Below, in pieces: positions 23,733-31,935 of a DNA stretch of 34,160 bases. This DNA is from Candidatus Omnitrophota bacterium (GTDB lineage Bacteria > Omnitrophota > Koll11 > Duberdicusellales > 4484-171), in NCBI GenBank assembly GCA_030692055.1, contig JAUYCY010000059.1, positions 1 to 34,160 on the forward strand, given 5' to 3'. The first letter of the stretch is position 1; each line of letters starts with the position of its first letter. The notes under the pieces are model-generated. The model saw only the letters and a program-made list of their open reading frames with translations, did not search any database and had not been told where the DNA came from. A program made the translations under genes and the position numbers.

Positions 23733-23959
23733 ACCCAATCTTTGCCTGCGCTCTGCGCGAGCAAAGAGCGCCGCAGGCGCATTCATTGGGTCCACCATTG
23801 AACCAAGATTTGAGAATATAAGCATTTCGCAGTAGAGAAAACATTTTATTTCGTAAAAAGCTTTGTAACTTTTTCTTACCTTGCGAATGTATGATAACCT
23901 GTTATCTCACAAAACATTATCGATTGCTATAACAGCCTAATGCAAAATCTCGGTTGAAA
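23731..23959 (+). repeat. Copy C of the long intergenic repeat family
   Basis: About 229 bp, matching copy B (11581-11843) with four substitutions by eye and lacking B's 35 bp hairpin insert. The element begins with GAACCCAATC, so its first two bases complete the TGA stop codon of the upstream ftsA-like gene. It lies at the junction where ftsZ would be expected. Confidence 0.85.
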
Positions 23960-24131
23960 CATAGATGATCACAGATCAAAATCGGACCTGCCGGCAGTCC
24001 AGCAGGACGCCCTGTTGGGCAGGCGGGGGATAATCACAGCTAAAAATATCTCCCGCCTCTGGCGGGATCCCGCTATATAACGATTATAAGGAGCGGGATG
24101 TGCTAGTCCAACAGGACACCCTGGTGGGTAG
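23960..24131. repeat. Mixed repeat tract before the N-terminal-module protein gene
   Basis: CACAGAT-word fragments (23965-23978 and 24030-24045) flank a CCTGCC/GGCAGG-type hairpin. A 27 bp sequence, AGTCCAGCAGGACGCCC onward at 23996-24022, recurs with four changes at 24105-24131. Two hairpins lie between: TCCCGCC-TCT-GGCGGGA (24051-24067) and ATCCCGC/GCGGGAT (24067-24099). Together with copy C, the 425 bp gap 23733-24157 contains repeats only; no promoter or gene is apparent. Confidence 0.55.
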
Positions 24132-24157
24132 TCTATGTATAGTTGTATTATATTCTT

Positions 24158-26086
24158 ATGAATAAAGAGGAAGTATTAGAAGATTTTTTCAAAAGCCTAA
24201 GAACCTCCATTACCAACTCTTCTATCTATTTCAAAGAACACCCTGTTTTTATAAATTCCGTAGAAAACCTTAAGGATAAGCTATACAGTGTTTTTAATTT
24301 TATATGTCCATTGATGATTGGAATTGCTCCCAAATCCTTGTTGATAGAAGGAAAATATCTGGAAAAAGCAAAATTATACGAGGAGCTTGCAGAAGCTCTG
24401 CATAACCGCAAAATAAAAAATATCGAGATAAAGAAAGGAATAACTACAGAGGAATTGGTTAAATTTCTTACAACAGTTTCTTTACCGCCGAAAGACATCT
24501 TAAAAAACGGGGGGTTAACAAATCTTTTTAAAAAAGCAAATATTTCACATATTTGGGTCGAAGAACTAGATTATTCCGAACTTCTTAAGGGCGAAGGAGG
24601 GGTTTATAAAGACCTTTGGTTATCTTTACTACAGGGGGCATTGGGTAAAGGCGATCATAAAGAAATTATAGAATTTGCAGACAACTTTGATAAGATTGCC
24701 AGTCAGCTTAAGGCCAAGGACTTTTTAGAAGATGCAGATGTAGAGAAAAGCATAGGCGATTTTTTAAATTATCTCAAAGAAAACGATAAAGATAAATTTT
24801 ATCGATGCCGAAAGCAAATCACTAAATCCTTTTTGGTAGATAAGGATTCGTCTGCTGAGCAAAAATTTGATAAGCTTTCGCCGTTTTTAAAAGATTTAAG
24901 CGAAAAGGAATTTTCTGATATTCTGTGGGAGGGGATAGAGAGCGATGAGCATTTTGACGCGTTAAGTTTCCAATTATTTACTAAGCTTATTACCAAAGAA
25001 CAGCATAAAGCTATCGCATCTTCCTTAGAGGATAAGATCCGAGGCGCTTCAGGGAAGAAACAAAAACTTACAAGAAAGGCTAATGAGTTATTTTCTGCGT
25101 CAGTTGATTCAGCTATTAGCGAAATTTACCGCCATGCTCTTTCTTCTTTTTTGCAAGATTCCATACAAGATGAAGGTTTTTCCTTTGACCGCCCTCTTGT
25201 ATATAAAAATTATCGTGTTGCCCTTTTGAATATTTTTGTTATAGAGGATAACGAAGGAAAATTACGAGTCATCATAGAAAAAATATTAGGAGTGCTTGAT
25301 AAAATAAATATAGATGCAGACGCAGAATATATTAAGAATCTTTTAGCTGCCTTAGAAATACGAAAAAAGGCTTCTACTTCCTCCGTAGCGCTATTTGAAG
25401 ATTTAGAAAGCCGTTTAAATAACATCATTGAGAAAGCTCTTGTTGATGGAGAAAAATCGCTCGACTTTGAATATTTTTTTGATATTCTCAAAAAAAGTTC
25501 ATTAGACTCAGGTTACTATATGGAAAAAATATTTAACGAGAATAGCGCTAATTCCTATGCGTTAAAGCTATTTTTTAAATTTTTCTCTAAAGATTTAGAT
25601 ATTTTTTACCAAAACCTAAAAAAACGGGTAGGAAGTATTATTTTTCTGAAGAAGATTTTAAAAAGCCTGAGTACTGTAGATTCTTTAGCTACGCTTGATA
25701 TCTTAAAATATATTTTTTCTTTATCTGACAATTTTGCAAAAGTTGAAGTGCTAAAAGCAATGCAAAACTTATCTTTTTTAGATAGCGATTTTTTATTTTC
25801 TCTTTTGCTAAAAGGAGATTTTTTTTTAAAAAAACATGCCTTAGCCATTTTAGTAAAAAATACAGATACAAAAGAAAAGGCAATGCAAATAATTTTAGAT
25901 ATTACTAACCATTTTGGTATAAGAAATAGAATACTTACTGAGAATATGAGGGCTGTTGAGGAGATAAACCTAAAAGAGGCGAGTCCGTATCTACTCAAGT
26001 TAGCCAAAAGAAGATTTTTCTGGAATAGTAGCATACGGAGTTTAGCCCAAGCAATCTTAAGGGAATGGGATGATGGAAAAAATTGA
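24158..26086 (+). CDS. Large alpha-helical protein with N-terminal module shared with the adjacent HD-GYP protein
   Basis: Encodes about 642 residues from the ATG at 24158; a TTG at 24143 is an unlikely alternative. Residues 1-140 (EEVLEDFFKSLRTSITNSSI to KKANISHIWVEEL) align in outline with residues 1-135 of the next product: both have a start helix, a Y(F/T)xEHPxF motif, a LMIGI/LTIGF strand, a LLIEG/LAFEK strand, a kinked helix pair ending in IKNIEIKKGITTEELVKFL / IEIVSFVRGLVKEELTKLV, and SHIWV / RHITV at the end. The remainder is helical, with HEAT-like pairs near the C-terminus (AKVEVLKAMQNLSFLDSDFL, KKHALAILVKNTDTKEKAMQ). No catalytic motif is seen, so a sensing or scaffold role is inferred. 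It overlaps the HD-GYP gene by 17 bp. Confidence 0.75.
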   Translation: MNKEEVLEDFFKSLRTSITNSSIYFKEHPVFINSVENLKDKLYSVFNFICPLMIGIAPKSLLIEGKYLEKAKLYEELAEALHNRKIKNIEIKKGITTEELVKFLTTVSLPPKDILKNGGLTNLFKKANISHIWVEELDYSELLKGEGGVYKDLWLSLLQGALGKGDHKEIIEFADNFDKIASQLKAKDFLEDADVEKSIGDFLNYLKENDKDKFYRCRKQITKSFLVDKDSSAEQKFDKLSPFLKDLSEKEFSDILWEGIESDEHFDALSFQLFTKLITKEQHKAIASSLEDKIRGASGKKQKLTRKANELFSASVDSAISEIYRHALSSFLQDSIQDEGFSFDRPLVYKNYRVALLNIFVIEDNEGKLRVIIEKILGVLDKINIDADAEYIKNLLAALEIRKKASTSSVALFEDLESRLNNIIEKALVDGEKSLDFEYFFDILKKSSLDSGYYMEKIFNENSANSYALKLFFKFFSKDLDIFYQNLKKRVGSIIFLKKILKSLSTVDSLATLDILKYIFSLSDNFAKVEVLKAMQNLSFLDSDFLFSLLLKGDFFLKKHALAILVKNTDTKEKAMQIILDITNHFGIRNRILTENMRAVEEINLKEASPYLLKLAKRRFFWNSSIRSLAQAILREWDDGKN

Positions 26087-27407
26087 AAATTTTTTGAAAG
26101 ATTTGGCAGTATCTTTACAGATAGCAAAAATTTATACCACTGAGCATCCTAGTTTCAAAGGTTCTATCGATAAGACGTATAATAACTTACTTGATATTTT
26201 GAGCATAAAAGGAGAGCTAACTATAGGCTTTGTCGGCGAAGAGCTTGCTTTTGAAAAAGAAATATTGTTTGATTTAAGCAAGAAGCTGCGCCCCGTAATT
26301 TTTTCTTTTAAGGAGAGAAACATCGAAATAGTTTCTTTTGTGCGCGGGCTTGTCAAAGAAGAATTGACCAAGCTGGTTTCATATTTTACCATTCCAAAAG
26401 ATGAGCTAAAAAAAAGCGCGCAAGAGCACTTATTGCTTTTAGGGATAAGGCATATAACAGTAGGAAAAATAGGTATCGGCGGAACTTCCGAAGTAGAAGT
26501 AAAGAAATCCATTGGCCGGTTGCAACTATATGAAGATTGTTTAGATAGGGTAGATAACTCAGTTACGGATGTATTCAGCGGTAATGCGATTGATTACTTA
26601 GACTTAAGATTTACTATGGTCAATGTTATGGAAAACTTAATAGGCCGATACCAGGAATTTTTGAAATTAACGGCGATCAAAAAATACGATATAGGTACTT
26701 TTAGCCACCTTTTAAATGTTGCTATACTTTCTATTCATTTTTCTTACAAGATAGGATTTACTAGGGACGATTGTTTAGATATAGGGATTGCAGCGCTTTT
26801 CCATGACATGGGCAAGGTTTATATATCACGAAAGATAGTGCAAAAGCCAGATAGGTTAACCGATGAGGAGTTTTCTAAAATAAAAAGTCACACTATATTA
26901 GGCGCCGAGATTCTACTCAAGTATGTTGAGACTTTGGGGATTCTTCCAGCTGTAGTCGCGTTTGAGCACCATTTACGTTACGATCTTAAGGGTTACCCTA
27001 AATTAGCATTTGTGCAGAAACCGCACATAGCATCCCTGCTTGTTTCTATCTGCGATGTTTATGATGCGCTCACGCAAAAAAGAACTTATAAACGGGATTA
27101 TCCCCCTAAAATGATTTACGATTTAATGATGAGAGAAAAGGATGGTGCGTTTGAACCACACCTTTTAGAAAGGTTTTTTAAAACAATGGGGGTTTGGCCA
27201 ATAGGGACAATAGTACTTTTAAGCAATAATAATGTCGCAATAGTGAGGCAAGAGCATGAGGAAGATATTTTTTTCCCGGTGGTACAGATTGTTTCTGAAG
27301 GAAGTAGGAATGAGCTTATTGACTTAAAAGAGAAGAAAAGTGGACTCGCTATAGAACGCTCATTAAATCCGCTATCTGAGGGGCAGCAATATCTTTCTTT
27401 AGTCTAA
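26070..27407 (+). CDS. HD-GYP domain protein, likely cyclic di-GMP phosphodiesterase
   Basis: HD-GYP proteins hydrolyse cyclic di-GMP or related dinucleotides. Residues 1-135 form the module shared with the upstream protein (YTTEHPSF at 22-29). The HD-GYP domain (about 195-390) has the outer His in FSHLLNVAILSIH, the metal pair LFHDMGK (HD at 245-246), SHTILGAEIL, EHHLRYDLKGYP with GYP at 308-310, and SICDVYDALTQKRTYKRDYP. The canonical HHExxDGxGYP reads HHLRYDLKGYP, a variant that retains HH, D and GYP. Its C-terminal 60 residues form a small beta-rich tail seen in related HD-GYP proteins. Starts at 26070 or 26073 are equally possible. Confidence 0.9.
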   Translation: MMEKIENFLKDLAVSLQIAKIYTTEHPSFKGSIDKTYNNLLDILSIKGELTIGFVGEELAFEKEILFDLSKKLRPVIFSFKERNIEIVSFVRGLVKEELTKLVSYFTIPKDELKKSAQEHLLLLGIRHITVGKIGIGGTSEVEVKKSIGRLQLYEDCLDRVDNSVTDVFSGNAIDYLDLRFTMVNVMENLIGRYQEFLKLTAIKKYDIGTFSHLLNVAILSIHFSYKIGFTRDDCLDIGIAALFHDMGKVYISRKIVQKPDRLTDEEFSKIKSHTILGAEILLKYVETLGILPAVVAFEHHLRYDLKGYPKLAFVQKPHIASLLVSICDVYDALTQKRTYKRDYPPKMIYDLMMREKDGAFEPHLLERFFKTMGVWPIGTIVLLSNNNVAIVRQEHEEDIFFPVVQIVSEGSRNELIDLKEKKSGLAIERSLNPLSEGQQYLSLV

Positions 27408-27512
27408 ATTCACTTAATGTTTCAAAGTTTATATAAAAAATATTTACCCCACCTAATAAATATGATAATATTTATAATATAAAGCATACAGGAGTTCATA
27501 GACGCTTCATTG

Positions 27513-27534
27513 TAGCCCCGAAATTTCGGGGCTA
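27513..27534. repeat. Perfect 22 bp palindrome before the response regulator
   Basis: TAGCCCCGAAATTTCGGGGCTA is fully self-complementary. It is followed by TCTATTCATTG rather than a T-run, so it is a weak candidate for an intrinsic terminator. Its CCCCGA/TCGGGG core resembles the hairpin at 3540-3559. An isolated TATAAT lies at 27473-27478 without a good -35, so a promoter upstream is possible but unproved. Confidence 0.6.
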
Positions 27535-27556
27535 TCTATTCATTGAAGGAGGGTAA

Positions 27557-27943
27557 ATGAAGAAAAAAGTTCTGGTTGTAGATGATGATAAGGAAATTGT
27601 TGATTTTTTAGAACATTTTTTAGGAAGGCTTAAGCTTCATGTAATAAAAGCCATATGCGCAAAAGAGGCTCTCGAACGCTACCACCGCCATCATCCAGAT
27701 TGCGTATTTTTAGATATCCAGATGCCTGATAAAGATGGGTTATCGGTGCTTAAGGAATTAAAGGTTTTAAGTCCTCTTTTAAAAGTAATAATGATTACGG
27801 CGAAAGACGATAAAGAATCCCAGGCTAAAGCCAGGAAATACGGAGCGCTTGACTATATTACTAAGCCTTTGGATTTAAGCGATTTAGCCCAGAAGGTAGA
27901 GAAATATTTAAGTAGTGATATTGATTGCTCATCAAAACCATGA
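27557..27943 (+). CDS. Single-domain response regulator (CheY-like receiver)
   Basis: A 128-residue protein consisting only of a REC domain: acidic pocket Asp9-Asp10-Asp11, phospho-acceptor Asp53 in VFLDIQMPDKDG, the conserved Thr in VIMITAKDD and Lys in YITKPLD. It has no output domain, so it must act through protein contact, most simply on the GAF/HD-GYP protein encoded next, to which it is joined by an ATGA overlap. No histidine kinase gene is present nearby. A strong ribosome binding site (AGGAGG at 27547-27552) precedes the ATG, the best in the window. Confidence 0.93.
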   Translation: MKKKVLVVDDDKEIVDFLEHFLGRLKLHVIKAICAKEALERYHRHHPDCVFLDIQMPDKDGLSVLKELKVLSPLLKVIMITAKDDKESQAKARKYGALDYITKPLDLSDLAQKVEKYLSSDIDCSSKP

Positions 27944-29171
27944 ACCAATCGGTATTCATCGTAAAATTAGTTTTTTGAATACTATGAGATTAGGCTACCG
28001 TAAGAACTTAGAAAAAGCAGCCCGGCAAACTATTCTTATCCATCGCCCCAATACGCTCATCAAGCTTATCCTAAGAACTATCGTGGTAACGACAAAGGTA
28101 AGCCACGCTGGTATATTAATTTATGACAAGAAAAAAGATGCATATGTGGTTAAGGTTTCAAAGGGTTTTGCCGGAATTAAAATCCCATCAGGGTTCGTTA
28201 AGGTAGAAAAGGCAAACCCATTGATACGTTATTTTACTGATAAAAACCTATATTTTCCTGAGGAAATAATCATTTTTGATAAAATTGAAAAGATTTTACG
28301 ATCTTCCCAGATGAGCAAAAATATAAGTATGAAAAACTTTTTCCAGGAATTAAAGGCTAATCTTTCTTTGTTCCAAGCTAAAGCATGTATCCCTGGATTT
28401 TTTAGAAATGAACTAGTGGGAGTTTTGTTTTTAGGGGAAAAAAGGAATAAAAAGAAATTTTCTGAGGAAGAACTGGGATTTTTATCGGTTCTCGCCTCTG
28501 ATGTTGTTATGGCTTTAAAAAATGCCTGGCTCATTGAAGATCTCAATCAGCAGCTCGAGACAAATAAGCGGCTGTTATTACAAACTATATCGGCATTGTC
28601 TTCTAGCATTGAAGCTAAAGATAAATATACTATAGGCCATACAGAAAGGGTTGCTAAATATTCTTTGGCTATTGCCCAGAGCTTGAGAAAGGCCGCAAAG
28701 ATTACAAATTGGGAGAAATTTTTGGATAATCTTAGAATAGCAGCGTTGTTACACGATATCGGAAAAATCGGCATCCCTGAGAGTATACTTCATAAAGATG
28801 TAGGATTAGACGACGAAGAGCGAAAAATTATGGAGAATCACTCGCTGATCGGTGCCAATATTTTAAATAACATTGAAGAATTCAAAGAAGCTTTACTGGG
28901 GGTAAAATACCACCATGAGAAATATGATGGTAGCGGTTATCCTTTTCATCTTAAGGGTAAGCAAATCCCGTTAATTGCTTCAATAATCTCTCTCGCAGAT
29001 ACTTTTGACGCGATGGTTACTGATAGGCCATATCGTAAAGGAATCTCCATAGAAGATGCGCTTAGGGAGATTAAAAAAAATAGAGGTAAGCAATTTGCTC
29101 CTTACGCGGTGGATGCTTTTTTAAAGATTTATTCTCTGCCAAAGGTAGCCGGTCGGCCTCTGGAGTTATAG
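27940..29171 (+). CDS. GAF-like plus HD-GYP phosphodiesterase, apparent frameshift near the start
   Basis: The main open frame gives a GAF-like sensor region (about 60-215: VVTTKVSHAGILIYDKKKDAY to FLSVLASDVVMALKNAW), a linking helix, and a canonical HD-GYP domain: GHTERVAKYSLAIA, LLHDIGKIGIPE, NHSLIGANIL, HHEKYDGSGYPFHLKG and LADTFDAMVTDRPYRKG. It is open from a GTG at 27915, but an ATG at 27940 overlaps the response regulator stop as ATGA and reads MNQSVFIVKLVF before hitting a stop. Adding one T to the six-T run at 27971-27976 joins it to FLNTMRLGYRK in the main frame. I take ATG 27940 as the ancestral start; ATG 27984 is the conservative one. Predicted role: cyclic di-GMP breakdown under receiver control. 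Confidence 0.85.
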
Positions 29172-29179
29172 TCGAGAAC

Positions 29180-30361
29180 GTGAAGAAAGTAATTATTTTT
29201 CATATTTCTGATTTTGGCGGACATAGTAAGGCCGCGCATAACATACAGGAAGCAGTCTTACATAGAAATCCCCAGGCAGAGATTTTGAATATAAACGGTT
29301 TTGGCTATTTTTATCCTCGTACCGAGAAGTTGGTAGATGTCCTCTACACAACGATTATTAAAAATTGCCCCCAATTTTGGGGAAGGATATACGATCGCAA
29401 GAAAATAGTCAAAAATTTAAATCCATTTAGAAAGTTAGTCAATGCGCGCACCTTTAAAAAACTAGCACGCCTCGTAAAGGACTTTTCCCCCGATTGTTTT
29501 GTGGCCACCCAGGCTTTTCCTTGCGGTATTATAGGTGATTTTAAAGAACATTTCGGTATAAAAACTCCTTTAATCGCAGCGGTTACTGATTATTATCCAC
29601 ACCGTTTCTGGATCCATCCTCTTGTGGATAAATATATTGTTGCCTGTAAGGAGGCAAAAGAAGTTTTAACCAACGAGGGGGTTATTCCGCAAAAAATAGA
29701 GATTTTAGGAATTCCTGTTTCGGTAAAATTTATTAATTCATATCCGCGTCAAAAAATAGCGCAAGATTTCGGTTTTTACGACAATTTAGATTCGGTTCTA
29801 ATCATGGGTGGCGGTTTAGGTATAGGCCCTATAGGAAATATTGCAAAGGAGCTCGATGGTTCTAACTGCAATTTCCAAATTATTGTGGTATGCGGCAAAA
29901 ACAGAAGTCTCTACGAGTGGTTTGACAAAAATAAGAGCCGATTTAAGAAGCCAATATTTCATTTTGGCTATGTTGATTTTGTGTATCAACTTATGGATTT
30001 TACGGATATAATCGTAACGAAAGGGGGAGGCATTACTATTTCAGAGGCGCTTTCTAAGGGGTTAGCCATAGTGACTGTCAAGTCTATACCGGGACAGGAA
30101 GAGAGAAACGTAAATTATCTTTTAAGAAAACAAGCGATTGTAAAGGCAGATGCGATAGCCAACATTGCCGAACAGGTGAAAATACTTCTGCAAGATAAAG
30201 AGAAGTTAACCCTGCTAAAAAAACGGGCACGGGAAGTTTCTTCAATTGATTCTTCCCTGAAAATAGCAGACTTAATACTTTATCTTTGTTCAGCGCAAAC
30301 CCCAGGCGAATCTCATTCTAAAATTGATGAGAATCGAAGAATTGATTTTAAAAGTATATAA
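29180..30361 (+). CDS. Glycolipid glycosyltransferase, MGDG synthase / UgtP-like (GT28)
   Basis: These enzymes transfer sugar from a UDP-sugar to diacylglycerol at the membrane. The 393-residue protein has the GT28-type N-terminal acceptor domain (IFHISDFGGHSKAAHNIQEAV, 5-25; then PDCFVATQAFPCGIIGDFK and HRFWIHPLVDKYIVA) and a C-terminal donor domain (VLIMGGGLGIGPIGNIAKEL; FGYVDFVYQLMDFTDIIVTKGGGITISEALSKGLAIV; PGQEERNVNYL). The TKGGGxTxxEAL segment is the nucleotide-sugar site. GTG start, 8 bp after the HD-GYP gene. The stop overlaps the acyltransferase start by one base, and together they suggest an envelope lipid pair. The sugar and acceptor are inferred from the family. Confidence 0.82.
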   Translation: MKKVIIFHISDFGGHSKAAHNIQEAVLHRNPQAEILNINGFGYFYPRTEKLVDVLYTTIIKNCPQFWGRIYDRKKIVKNLNPFRKLVNARTFKKLARLVKDFSPDCFVATQAFPCGIIGDFKEHFGIKTPLIAAVTDYYPHRFWIHPLVDKYIVACKEAKEVLTNEGVIPQKIEILGIPVSVKFINSYPRQKIAQDFGFYDNLDSVLIMGGGLGIGPIGNIAKELDGSNCNFQIIVVCGKNRSLYEWFDKNKSRFKKPIFHFGYVDFVYQLMDFTDIIVTKGGGITISEALSKGLAIVTVKSIPGQEERNVNYLLRKQAIVKADAIANIAEQVKILLQDKEKLTLLKKRAREVSSIDSSLKIADLILYLCSAQTPGESHSKIDENRRIDFKSI

Positions 30362-31197
30362 TGTATTATTTTTTTCTGATCGGAAAATTCCTCTCGCTTA
30401 TTTTTCCCCGTGATGTCTGCTACGTGCTAGCCAATTTTTTAGCAACATTACAATTCTATATTTCTAAAAAAGATAGAGAAACCGTAGAATATAACCTTTA
30501 TCCTATCGTAGAGGATAAAAAGCGCATCGAAAAATACGCCAAGGAAGTTTTTATAAATTTTGCTTATTACTTAGTGGACTTTTTCAGATATTCCAAATTT
30601 GACAAAGTGTTTTTAGAGAAATATGTAAAAGTAAGCGGCCTAGATAACTTAGACCAATCCCTCTCGCGGCACAAAGGAATATTAGTAGTTAGCGCACATT
30701 TAGGTAACTATGAACTTGCCGGAGCAGTTACATCAATTTTGGGCTATTCAGTATACGCAATAGCTCTTCCTCATAAAAATAGGCATCTTAACAAGTTCTT
30801 CAATAAGCAGCGCGAAATGGTTGGAATAAAAATTATTCCTGCTAGCTTAGCGGTTAAGGGATGTTTTTCTTTATTAAAACAGGGCCGGCTCGTAGCTTTT
30901 TTAGGAGACAGGGATTTTTTCGGAGGAGGTTTAGAAGTTTCTATGTTTTCGCGTAGCGCGATACTTCCCCGCGGACCGGCATTTTTTGCCACAAAAAGCG
31001 GCGCAGAGATAATTCCTGCCTTCTTTATACGAGAAAATAAAAAGTTTTATCGTTTGATATTTGAGAAACCTATCCTTGTTGTTGGAGAGGGGATAAGAAT
31101 TCAAGAAGATATAATTATTAAATATGCTAATATTTTAGAGCAATATATAAAAAGATATCCTGGTCAGTGGTATATGTTTGCTAAATACTGGCTTTAA
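30361..31197 (+). CDS. LpxL/HtrB-like lysophospholipid or lipid A acyltransferase
   Basis: A 278-residue membrane-associated acyltransferase of the LpxL/LpxM family. The active-site HX4E motif is SAHLGNYELA (His113, Glu118). Other family blocks are AIALPHKNRHLNKFFNKQREMVGIKIIP, GRLVAFLGDRDFF, AILPRGPAFFATKSGAEIIPAFF and the ending RYPGQWYMFAKYWL. In diderm bacteria this family adds secondary acyl chains to lipid A, or acylates related glycolipids. It overlaps the preceding glycosyltransferase by one base (TAATG), so the two are probably co-translated. Exact acceptor cannot be told from sequence. Confidence 0.88.
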   Translation: MYYFFLIGKFLSLIFPRDVCYVLANFLATLQFYISKKDRETVEYNLYPIVEDKKRIEKYAKEVFINFAYYLVDFFRYSKFDKVFLEKYVKVSGLDNLDQSLSRHKGILVVSAHLGNYELAGAVTSILGYSVYAIALPHKNRHLNKFFNKQREMVGIKIIPASLAVKGCFSLLKQGRLVAFLGDRDFFGGGLEVSMFSRSAILPRGPAFFATKSGAEIIPAFFIRENKKFYRLIFEKPILVVGEGIRIQEDIIIKYANILEQYIKRYPGQWYMFAKYWL

Positions 31198-31287
31198 TTA
31201 ACGCTAATTTTCGCTAATCTAACGCGAATTATCGCTAATAATATTCATTCGCGTGTATTAGCGTTTGATTCGCGTGTATTCGCGCTT
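31198..31287. repeat. ATTAGCG-word inverted repeat before pcm
   Basis: Left arm: AACGCTAATTTTCGCTAATC and ACGCGAATTATCGCTAAT. Right arm: ATTCGCGTGTATTAGCGTTT and GATTCGCGTGTATTCGCG. The arms are imperfectly complementary and nearly fill the 90 bp gap, ending next to the pcm start. Same design as the spacers before rsmH, murD, ftsW and ddl, but with a different word. Confidence 0.55.
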
Positions 31288-31935
31288 ATGAGAGAGATGG
31301 ATTTTAAGGTATTAAGAGAAGAAATGGTTACCAATCAAATTGCTAAGCGCGGAATCACTGACCAAAGAGTATTAGAGGCTTTCAGAAATGTTACGCGCCA
31401 TCTTTTTGTTCCCGAAAATAAAAAGTCCCTTGCCTATGAGGATTATCCCCTTCCTATTGGTCAAGATCAGACTATTTCTCAACCTTATATAGTAGCCTTG
31501 ATGACCGAGCTTTTGGATGTGAAAAAAGGTGACAGAATTTTAGAAATCGGCACTGGCAGCGGCTACCAGGCTGCAATTCTTTCATATTTAGGTGCAAAGG
31601 TCTACAGTATAGAAAGGTTTGCTGTTTTAGCTAAAAATGCAAAAGAATTACTTGATTCTTTGCAATATTACGTAGAAATAACCGTAGGAGACGGAACTTT
31701 AGGTTGGCAAGAGCACTCGCCTTATGATAAGATAATAATTACCGCCGCGGCACCCAGCATTTCTCCTTGCTGGATAGAACAGCTTGTTGTTGGCGGAAAG
31801 ATAGTAGTGCCTTTAGGTACAGCATTTGGGCAAGATTTAACTTTGATCGAGAAGATTGAGGAAGGTAACATAAAACAAACTGCAGTTTGTGGCTGTGTAT
31901 TTGTTCCTTTAATAGGAAAATATGGGTATAAATAA
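31288..31935 (+). CDS. pcm: Protein-L-isoaspartate O-methyltransferase
   Basis: Pcm methylates isoaspartyl residues in damaged proteins so they can be repaired. The 215-residue protein has the usual length and motifs: MVTNQIAKRGITDQRVLEAF (13-32), RHLFVPE, the substrate loop GQDQTISQPYIVALMTELL (58-76), cofactor motif ILEIGTGSGYQAAIL (84-98), IERF with the acidic residue that binds the ribose, DGTLGWQEHSPYDKIIITAAAP and GGKIVVPLG. The start may be 31288 or the in-frame ATG at 31297. The last 14 bp overlap the following membrane protein gene. Confidence 0.96.
   Translation: MREMDFKVLREEMVTNQIAKRGITDQRVLEAFRNVTRHLFVPENKKSLAYEDYPLPIGQDQTISQPYIVALMTELLDVKKGDRILEIGTGSGYQAAILSYLGAKVYSIERFAVLAKNAKELLDSLQYYVEITVGDGTLGWQEHSPYDKIIITAAAPSISPCWIEQLVVGGKIVVPLGTAFGQDLTLIEKIEEGNIKQTAVCGCVFVPLIGKYGYK

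Noticed and set aside
25606..26127. A 173-codon minus-strand open frame opposite the helical protein gene
   Set aside because: It is the antisense of a strongly coding plus-strand gene, rich in Phe, Leu, Ser and Lys as expected from reversed AT-rich codons, with no domain.
27513..27540. Intrinsic terminator at the CCCCGAAATTTCGGGG palindrome
   Set aside because: The stem is strong, but the bases after it are TCTATTCATTG with no T-run, and it lies upstream of a strong ribosome site in what may be the leader of the next gene.
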